A stretch of DNA of 48,792 nucleotides from Synergistaceae bacterium (GTDB lineage: Bacteria > Synergistota > Synergistia > Synergistales > Synergistaceae), in NCBI GenBank assembly GCA_031289775.1, contig JAITOY010000072.1:1-48792 (forward strand), read 5' to 3'. Below the pieces are notes generated by a model, which was not told the DNA's origin, did no database searches, and saw only the letters and a list, made by a program, of their open reading frames with translations. The translations under genes and the position numbers were made by a program. Of this stretch, positions 42,753 to 48,792 are shown one piece after another; the first letter of the stretch is position 1, and every line of letters starts with the position of its first letter.

Positions 42753-42781
42753 ATTATGCATAGAAACCCGGAAACGGTCAA
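42753..42781 (-). promoter_or_regulatory. Sigma-70 promoter of hup
   Basis: On the minus strand TTGACC (42776-42781) and CATAAT (42753-42758) are 17 bp apart. The leader to the GTG start is about 85 nt. Confidence 0.8.
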
Positions 42782-42806
42782 GCTTTTTTTGAAATTACCC
42801 GAATTT

Positions 42807-44120
42807 TTACTGCTTATTTCTGAAAAAGAGTCGCAGCGGGACGCCGGAAAAGTCTCCCATCTTCCGCAAAATGTTCTCCAGACGCCGCTCGAAGGGGTTT
42901 GTCACCAGATTTCTGTCGTTCACAAAAAACACGAACGCCGGCGGGACTCCGTTAGCCTGCGTGCAGAAGGATATCTTGAGATACCTCCCCTTGTCCCCGG
43001 GCATCCGTTCAAACGCCAGCACCTCGCGGACGAGACGGTTCAGCTCCGACGTGGAGATGCGGGCGCGCCTGTTCAGGTCGACTGAGAGTATGCGCTGATT
43101 GAGCCGCGAGATACCCCGCTTCGTCAGCGCCGACATAAAAAGCATCGGAGCGTGGGCGGCAAACGGCATCTCGTCCTTCAGCTTCGCGCGCATTCTGTCG
43201 CCGACCTTCTCGTCCTTCGGCGCGAGATCCCACTTGTTCACGACAATGAGAAGCCCCTTGCCTCGCTCAAGAACCTGCCCGACGAGGCGTTTGTCCTGAT
43301 CCGTCACCAGCTCGGTCGCGTCCAACATGACGATCGCCACGCGGCACTTGTCTATGGCCTGATACGAGCGGACGTTCGAGTAGTACTCGACGTCCGTGTC
43401 AACTCTGGATTTCCTTCTGAGGCCGGCCGTGTCGAGAAAGCGGAATCGAGTCCCCTCTATCTCGACTATGGAGTCGACCACATCCCTCGTCGTGCCGGGG
43501 ATCTCGGAGACGAGAGACCGCTCCTCCCCTGCCAGAACGTTCAGAAGGCTCGATTTGCCTACGTTCGGGCGCCCTACGATCGTAACGGGCACGTCCTCGG
43601 ACTCCTCGAAAGAGCCCTCGTCAGGCAAAAACGAGACCATCTCGTCCAGCAGGTCGCCCATGTTGAAGTTATGTACGGCGCTCAGGGGCAGCACCTTCTC
43701 GAAACCCAAAGCCGACGCCTCGTACGCCGCGTCGAGCTTCTCCGGGTTGTCGAGCTTGTTCACGGCTACTACGACCTTTCGCCCGGCTCGGCGCAGCATT
43801 GCCGCGATCTCCTCGTCCATCACCGTCACGCCGTCATGGCCGTCTAGCACAAAAACGACCCCGTCGCTCTCCGAAAGCGCGTGTTCGACCTGCGCGGCGA
43901 TACGCCCAGCTATCTCCGGCAGAGCGGCCTCCTTTTCGCCCATAATGCCTCCCGTGTCCACTATGTAAAACCTGTGCTCGTTCCAGACCATCTCGCCGTA
44001 GAGACGATCCCTCGTGACGCCCGGAAAATCGTCGACTATCGACTCCCTGCGGCCGAGAAGCCTGTTGAAAATAGATGATTTTCCAACGTTCGGACGCCCA
44101 ACTCTCGCTATAATACCCAT
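42807..44120 (-). CDS. der: Ribosome-assembly GTPase Der (EngA)
   Basis: Der has two tandem GTPase domains and aids 50S assembly. The 437-residue product shows G1 twice (GRPNVGKSS near residue 9 and again near 179), DTGG and DTAGLRRKSRV, VNKLDNPEK and VNKWDLAPK, then the C-terminal KH-like domain (RGISRLNQRILSVD, VPPAFVFFVNDRNLV, YLKISFCTQANG). The start is ATG 44120 (MGIIARVGRPN), with GGTGAT just upstream; codons before it are unlikely. The minus-strand gene is divergent from glmS. Confidence 0.96.
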   Translation of the reverse strand: MGIIARVGRPNVGKSSIFNRLLGRRESIVDDFPGVTRDRLYGEMVWNEHRFYIVDTGGIMGEKEAALPEIAGRIAAQVEHALSESDGVVFVLDGHDGVTVMDEEIAAMLRRAGRKVVVAVNKLDNPEKLDAAYEASALGFEKVLPLSAVHNFNMGDLLDEMVSFLPDEGSFEESEDVPVTIVGRPNVGKSSLLNVLAGEERSLVSEIPGTTRDVVDSIVEIEGTRFRFLDTAGLRRKSRVDTDVEYYSNVRSYQAIDKCRVAIVMLDATELVTDQDKRLVGQVLERGKGLLIVVNKWDLAPKDEKVGDRMRAKLKDEMPFAAHAPMLFMSALTKRGISRLNQRILSVDLNRRARISTSELNRLVREVLAFERMPGDKGRYLKISFCTQANGVPPAFVFFVNDRNLVTNPFERRLENILRKMGDFSGVPLRLFFRNKQ

Positions 44121-44246
44121 ATCGATCACCAACTTCCGAGAGTTACCGCCGTCATACTATACCAGATAATCGCTGGATGAGGCGCGCTCTCGCCCGGTGA
44201 CGAGGTATGGCAAAGATTTTTAAAATGGGATGGAGGCGCTTTCTTC

Positions 44247-46085
44247 ATGTGCGGAATAATGGGTTGCGTAGGGAAAACAGACATAAGGAAAATTATTTTA
44301 AATGGACTCGCACAACAGGAGTACCGCGGCTACGACTCCGCCGGTTTGGCGTTGCGCTGTCCTGACGGGGTGAGGAACATCAAGATAGTCGGGCGCGTCT
44401 GTCAGCTCGCCAAGCTCGTGGAGGAGAGGGCCTCTGACTGCGAGGGGGCGGTCTCAGGCATAGGCCACACGAGGTGGGCGACACACGGGGGCGTCACTGT
44501 TACGAACGCCCACCCTCACGAGAGCTGCGACGGCATGGTGACGCTCGTGCACAACGGCATCATCGAAAACGCGAGGGAGATAAGGGCGGAGCTTGTCCGC
44601 AATGGCGTGACGTTCGTGACGGAGACGGACACGGAGTCCCCCTGCCAGCTCCTGGCGCAAATATACGACGGAGACGCGCTCACGGCGATGTCTGAGCTGT
44701 GCGGCTCGCTCACGGGCGCGTTTGCGCTCGTCATAATGTTCCGCGACAGGCCCGGGGAGATCTGGTGCGCGCGCAGGGGCTCTCCGCTCGTCGTGGCGCG
44801 CGCGGACGGGGCGAGCTACTGCGCGTCGGACCCAACGGCTCTCCTCGATTACACACATGACCTGTTTTTTATGGAGGAGGGGGAGATGGCGTTTTTGACG
44901 TCCGATGGCTGCAAGTTTTTTGGCTTCGACGGGGCGGAGCGCGCCAAGACGTCCATTCGCCTCGACTGGGACAGCGTGATGACCGACAAGGGACGATACG
45001 ACCACTTCATGCGCAAGGAGATAGAGGAACAGCCGGACGTCCTGCGCCTGACGATCGACGCTCACACAGTCGTTACGAGCGTCGATATGGCGAAAAGCCT
45101 GAAGATATCGTCCGACGTGCTGAAAAAAATCCGAAGGGTTCAGTTCGTGGCTTGCGGCACATCGCATTACGCCACCCTCGCCGCGAGGGACATTATGGAG
45201 TCGCTCGACTGCGAGCTCGACATCATGACCGAGGTGGCATCCGAGTACAGGTACCGCAACATCGCCAGGGGCGGCGACACGCTCGCCGTGTTCGTCTCCC
45301 AATCGGGGGAGACAGCCGACACGCTCGCCGCAATGCGGCTCGCGAGCTCGAAGGGCGCACACTGCGTCGCCATTACGAACGTGCGCGGGTCGACCATCGA
45401 CCGCGAGGTCGAACACACGCTGCTCTCGCTCGCCGGCCCAGAGATAGGCGTCGCTGCCACAAAGACGTTCACGGGCCAGGTTGGGATACTGGCCCTGCTC
45501 GTCCTTCACCTGCTCAAAGAGCTAGGGGCGCTCTCCACAAACGACGAGGCTCGCCTCATCGGCGGATTGAGGTCGCTTCCGGCCAAGCTCCAGTCCATGC
45601 TGGAGCGCGAGCCGGAGATAGAGGCTCTCGCCCGTAAATATTCGGATTCAAAAGGGTTTTTCTTCATAGGACGCCGCGAGTGCGTCCCGCTCACGATGGA
45701 GGGCGCTCTTAAAATGAAGGAGATAGCGTACCTGCCGTCGGAGGCATACGCGGCAGGCGAGATGAAGCACGGCCCCATTGCCATGCTCGACGAAAAGCTG
45801 ACAGTGGTGGCGCTCGTCCCAGAGGGCGACCTCAGGGAGAAGACGCTCTCGAACGTCGAGGAGTGCCGCGCGAGGAACGCTCCTATAATCCTGATCGCGA
45901 CCGAAGGGGACGAGGACGCGCGCAGCTACGCGAACGACGTAATATTCGTCCCGAGGACGGAGCGCGAGCTCTTTACGCTCATAGGTCTCATTCCGCTGCA
46001 GCTCTTCGCCTATCACACGGCGAGAACCCTGGGCCGCGACATCGACATGCCGAGAAACCTCGCGAAGAGCGTGACAGTGGAGTAA
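44247..46085 (+). CDS. glmS: Glutamine-fructose-6-phosphate aminotransferase (GlmS)
   Basis: GlmS makes glucosamine-6-P from fructose-6-P and glutamine, the entry to UDP-GlcNAc used here by MurA, WecB and the WecA-like enzyme. The 612-residue product has the N-terminal nucleophile Cys2 (MCGIMGCVG), GLAQQEYRGYDSAGLA, GHTRWATHG, then two SIS domains (VACGTSHYATLAARD, SQSGETADTLAAMR, GVAATKTFTGQ, ALKMKEIAYLPSEAYAAGEMKHGPIAM) and the end MPRNLAKSVTVE. ATG 44247 has GGAGG about 12 nt upstream. The leader is too short and lacks the structure of a glmS ribozyme. Confidence 0.97.
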   Translation: MCGIMGCVGKTDIRKIILNGLAQQEYRGYDSAGLALRCPDGVRNIKIVGRVCQLAKLVEERASDCEGAVSGIGHTRWATHGGVTVTNAHPHESCDGMVTLVHNGIIENAREIRAELVRNGVTFVTETDTESPCQLLAQIYDGDALTAMSELCGSLTGAFALVIMFRDRPGEIWCARRGSPLVVARADGASYCASDPTALLDYTHDLFFMEEGEMAFLTSDGCKFFGFDGAERAKTSIRLDWDSVMTDKGRYDHFMRKEIEEQPDVLRLTIDAHTVVTSVDMAKSLKISSDVLKKIRRVQFVACGTSHYATLAARDIMESLDCELDIMTEVASEYRYRNIARGGDTLAVFVSQSGETADTLAAMRLASSKGAHCVAITNVRGSTIDREVEHTLLSLAGPEIGVAATKTFTGQVGILALLVLHLLKELGALSTNDEARLIGGLRSLPAKLQSMLEREPEIEALARKYSDSKGFFFIGRRECVPLTMEGALKMKEIAYLPSEAYAAGEMKHGPIAMLDEKLTVVALVPEGDLREKTLSNVEECRARNAPIILIATEGDEDARSYANDVIFVPRTERELFTLIGLIPLQLFAYHTARTLGRDIDMPRNLAKSVTVE

Positions 46086-46152
46086 AGGAAACGCCGATCA
46101 AATCGCTCATAACGAAATTTTTTTGCTTAGAGACACGGAGATTCTTTATTTT

Positions 46153-46187
46153 TAATCGTTACCCTTCAGTCGCCTAACGATAAATCA
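46153..46187 (-). repeat. Dispersed intergenic hairpin repeat, copy B
   Basis: Inverted relative to copy A. The ends ATCGTTA and TAACGAT pair perfectly over 7 bp around a 13-nt loop. GATTTATCGT and CTGAAGGGTAACGATT are identical to copy A. It lies in the 247-bp gap between glmS and the chemoreceptor gene, which otherwise is AT-rich without a clear terminator or promoter. Confidence 0.65.
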
Positions 46188-46332
46188 TGGTTTCATACAA
46201 AGGGACTGGATTTATATGAATCAAGCGAGTAGAATCGCAACTAAAGTTAAATAATATCGTCGCGGAAAGTTGAGCTCGTCGTGCGGTATATAAAAAGAGA
46301 CAAGGTATGGACAAAATAAGGAGGAGTACGTA

Positions 46333-48168
46333 ATGAGTTTGCGATACAAGCTGACGTTTTCCATTGCGGGAATACTGGCTGCGGTCATGATTGTCGCTGT
46401 CTTGTTCCAAATTTATGAGATCAGGGCGAGCTACAGGCAAAACCTGGAGTACGCGAGACATTCCCTGTTCAACGCCCAGAAGGAGAATATGAAAAACATC
46501 ACAGTCGCGGTCGCCTCTATCTTCGAATATTTCGACAAACGCGTCAAGGATGGAGAACTTACGCTCGAAGAGGCCAAGACTCAGGCAAAAGAACAGATCA
46601 GGGTCATCAGGTACGACATGGAAAACAAAGCGCTCAAGGGCGGCAACTACTTCTGGATAGACGAAACATCGGGCGACAACATCCTGCACCCCATCACCCC
46701 GCAGATAGAGGGGAAAAACCGCATAAAAGCGCTCGATGCCAACAATATGGAGATGATACGGGCGATAATCGAGTCCGGCATGCGCGGCGGCGACTTCACG
46801 GAGTTTTATTATGAAAAACCGGGCGAGAGCGCTGGAAAACAGAAAGTGGGCTACTCTATAGAGTTCAATCCGTGGAAGTGGGTAATAGGAACCGGCTTCT
46901 GGAGCGAGGATTGGAACGCGGCGATAAACGCGAACGTCACGGAGTGGCAGACACAAGCGGAGTCATATCTCAACACGCTCATCTTCTACACGATAGCGGG
47001 CTTCGCCGCCCTTCTCGTTCTCGTGCTGGCGATTACGTTCGTTTACACGAAAAAATTCGTGAAGCCAATTGTGGAACTCAGCAGGATTTCCGAGGAAATG
47101 GCGAACGGCAACCTCCGGGTCGAAATAAGCGAAAAGGGCGAAAGCCATGATGAAATTGGCGCGCTCAGAAAATCCATGAGACACATGGCAGGCAGTCTCT
47201 CCTCGCTGTTGAGGCAGATCAACGAGTCGTCAGTGAAGCTGTTCGACGCGAGCGAAGTGCTCTCCGCGTCATCAGGGCAAACCGTGAGGTCTACGGAGGA
47301 AGTCGTTTCGACCGTGGGCGGGATAACGATGGACACGAGGACGCAATTAGACGCCGTGCGAAATATCACTGCGGCAATCGAGAGGATTACGAGCGGCATA
47401 GATAACGTCGCGTCGATCAGCGCCATGGTGTCCGAAAAATCGACTCAGGCCTCCGAGGTGGCGGAGGACGGCAGCAAATCGCTCGTAGAAGCGGTAAGAC
47501 AGATGGACAACATCTCTAACACGACGAAACAGACCGCCGGCGCCATAAAGCGCCTCGGCGAAAAATCCCGCAAGATAAACGACATAGTGTCGCTTATAAG
47601 CGCCATATCCGACCAGACGAACCTGCTTGCCCTGAACGCTGCCATAGAGGCCGCGCGCGCCGGAGAATCAGGCCGCGGCTTCGCCGTCGTGGCCGAGGAA
47701 GTGCGCAAACTGGCGGAGCAGTCCCGTCAGGCGTCGGACAAGATAACCGAGGAGATAATCGAGATTCAAAAGGACACGGAGAACGCGGTCGACCTGATGA
47801 ACGCCGGGGTGACGGAGTCTGAAAAGGGCGTAGATGTAGTCACCAAAAACGGCGAGATGTTCAAAAAGATCATCGTCAACATCACGGAGCTGAATGATGA
47901 GATACTGAGCATCACGTCGCTCACGAAGGATCTGTCCGACTCGAGCAAGCTCGTCCACAACTCGGCCGAGGATCTCGGCAAGGTCTGCACGAAGACGTCA
48001 GACGCCGCGAAAAACATAGCTGAAGCCTCTCAGGAACAGTCGGCGGACATAACGGAGATAGCGAACTCGAGCCAAAAACTGTACAACATAGCCGGCGATA
48101 TGCAGGAGCAGGTAGCCAGATTCAGCATAGACGACTACCCCGCCCTGGAGACAACCAGCCGGGCGTAA
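46333..48168 (+). CDS. Methyl-accepting chemotaxis protein with a single-Cache sensor
   Basis: A 611-residue chemoreceptor. It has membrane segment 1 (~9-29), a periplasmic single Cache (sCache_2-like) sensor with the family motif [18 protein letters not shown] and [10 protein letters not shown], and membrane segment 2 (~213-235). A HAMP domain follows (~236-290, [22 protein letters not shown]), then a signalling domain with the conserved tip [20 protein letters not shown] and [15 protein letters not shown]. No C-terminal CheR-tether pentapeptide is seen. sCache_2 receptors commonly sense small organic acids; the ligand is unknown. ATG has AAGGAGGAG. No flagellar or che gene is in the window. 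Confidence 0.94.
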   Translation: MSLRYKLTFSIAGILAAVMIVAVLFQIYEIRASYRQNLEYARHSLFNAQKENMKNITVAVASIFEYFDKRVKDGELTLEEAKTQAKEQIRVIRYDMENKALKGGNYFWIDETSGDNILHPITPQIEGKNRIKALDANNMEMIRAIIESGMRGGDFTEFYYEKPGESAGKQKVGYSIEFNPWKWVIGTGFWSEDWNAAINANVTEWQTQAESYLNTLIFYTIAGFAALLVLVLAITFVYTKKFVKPIVELSRISEEMANGNLRVEISEKGESHDEIGALRKSMRHMAGSLSSLLRQINESSVKLFDASEVLSASSGQTVRSTEEVVSTVGGITMDTRTQLDAVRNITAAIERITSGIDNVASISAMVSEKSTQASEVAEDGSKSLVEAVRQMDNISNTTKQTAGAIKRLGEKSRKINDIVSLISAISDQTNLLALNAAIEAARAGESGRGFAVVAEEVRKLAEQSRQASDKITEEIIEIQKDTENAVDLMNAGVTESEKGVDVVTKNGEMFKKIIVNITELNDEILSITSLTKDLSDSSKLVHNSAEDLGKVCTKTSDAAKNIAEASQEQSADITEIANSSQKLYNIAGDMQEQVARFSIDDYPALETTSRA

Positions 48169-48225
48169 CGCCCCGCCGCCATACTTTTTGAATCGCTCGT
48201 CCGCAGCATGGTTATTCTGTTCATC

Positions 48226-48792
48226 CTACCTTGCCGCCAAGAGCTTTTTAATCGCGACTCCCAAGCTTTCAACCGTGAGCGGATACATATCGACCTCTTT
48301 TTGGATATCGTAGTAGGTCTGATTCCAAAAGGCTCTGCCCCCGCCCGATTGCTCTTGCGGGTTCAGCCACACCGTGTGGGGAAAATGATCGCGTAGTGCC
48401 CGGAACCAGCCAAGCCCGGACAATTTTCCTTGTTTGGCGCAGAACGTGTTTTCCTCCAGCTCACCGGGATTCATGCGCGCGTCTCCCACAATGATGACCT
48501 TGTAATCGTTGCTGAGATTGCGCAGCATCCAATCGAGGCTGATTGTCTCCAGTGGGTGGGTTTCCGGGGTTGTGAACAGGTTGCCCTTGATGATATTGTG
48601 GAAATAATAAATTTTTAAATCCTTAAAATGGTTGGATTTACTCACCGCCTGGAACAACAAGGCACATAGATGACTGTAGTAATCCATAGACCCGCCTGAA
48701 TCCATGAGCAACAGAAGCTTCACCGTATTTTTTCGCGGCTTGTCGAATACCAGTTTCAAACGCCCGGCGTTGTTGCCGGTTTCATGGATGGT
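48226..48792 (-). CDS. CoxE-like VWA-domain protein, C-terminal part (cut by window edge)
   Basis: The frame is open to the last base, so only the C-terminal 188 residues are present. It begins TIHETGNNAGRLKLVFDKPR, followed by the VWA core VKLLLLMDSGGSMDYY (MIDAS D-x-G-G-S), IYYFHNIIKGNLF, VIIVGDARMNPGEL and WFRALRDHFPHTVWLNP. It resembles the VWA/CoxE-like group (COG3825), often encoded next to a MoxR-type AAA ATPase with which it may act; that partner would lie beyond the edge. Isoleucine is mostly ATT/ATC and leucine often TTG/CTA, unlike the ATA-rich neighbours, so it may have been acquired. A start at TTG 48759 would be false. Confidence 0.82.
   Translation of the reverse strand, partial: TIHETGNNAGRLKLVFDKPRKNTVKLLLLMDSGGSMDYYSHLCALLFQAVSKSNHFKDLKIYYFHNIIKGNLFTTPETHPLETISLDWMLRNLSNDYKVIIVGDARMNPGELEENTFCAKQGKLSGLGWFRALRDHFPHTVWLNPQEQSGGGRAFWNQTYYDIQKEVDMYPLTVESLGVAIKKLLAAR

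Noticed and set aside
44150-44246. A glmS ribozyme upstream of glmS
   Set aside because: The gap to der is about 125 bp and shows none of the ribozyme's conserved core.
46238-46275. A TAAAGTTA box before the chemoreceptor gene resembling a sigma-28 -35
   Set aside because: No GCCGATAA-like -10 lies at the right distance, so a flagellar-type promoter is not supported.

Overview
The window is a 48.8 kb, GC-rich, gene-dense piece of a bacterial chromosome. It most likely comes from the phylum Synergistota, a group of anaerobic, amino-acid-fermenting diderms. The strongest sign is the end of the large exported protein at 5068-7563: a Gly/Ser linker, SGGGC, a short hydrophobic helix and an Arg/Lys tail, which matches the Synergist-type C-terminal sorting signal. 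Supporting signs are a FASII cluster that uses FabK and a FapR-type regulator, lysine 6-aminotransferase, rubrerythrin, a butyrate-kinase-family protein and frequent ATA isoleucine codons despite high GC. The assignment is inference from protein features, not a database match.

Layout, left to right. 1-111 is the cut-off start of an exported protein (minus strand). 359-4936 (minus) is the ylxM-ffh-rpsP-khpA-rimM-trmD-rplS translation/secretion operon, with a good promoter before ylxM and a terminator after rplS; its TrmD carries a second SPOUT methyltransferase domain. 5068-7563 is the large surface protein. 7647-17462 (minus) is the fatty-acid and phospholipid block, fapR-plsX-fabH-fabK-fabD-fabG-acpP-fabF, continuing into rnc, a degenerate TroA/ZnuA-like periplasmic protein and an MFS exporter. 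17710-24929 (minus) is an envelope operon: murA, a P-loop/Asp23 fusion, a family-4 uracil-DNA glycosylase, uppS-cdsA-dxr-rseP and a glucosaminidase. 25039-31092 (minus) holds wecB, a WecA/TagO-family transferase, an RpiB-Upp fusion, meaB and a large exported TPR/propeller-like protein.

31379 onward is mosaic, with genes on both strands: lat (lysine 6-aminotransferase) on plus; rubrerythrin and gpt on minus; a soluble hybrid histidine kinase and an unusual trmB on plus; an Fsr-like MFS on minus; rsmD-coaD on plus; a small membrane protein and a divergent butyrate kinase on minus; an AbrB-family membrane protein on plus; hup and der on minus; glmS and a Cache chemoreceptor on plus; and, at the right edge, a cut-off CoxE-like VWA protein whose codon use differs from its neighbours.

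The main theme is housekeeping: ribosome and tRNA maturation, FASII under FapR, and the isoprenoid-lipid carrier/CDP-DAG/peptidoglycan precursor pathway. The unusual items are three domain fusions (TrmD-SPOUT, RpiB-Upp, P-loop-Asp23), proteins that keep a fold but lose canonical active residues (TroA-like, TrmB, butyrate kinase), a dispersed intergenic hairpin repeat with three copies, and a strong habit of TTG starts, four of them in TTGA stop/start overlaps. No rRNA, tRNA, CRISPR array, insertion sequence or prophage was recognised.
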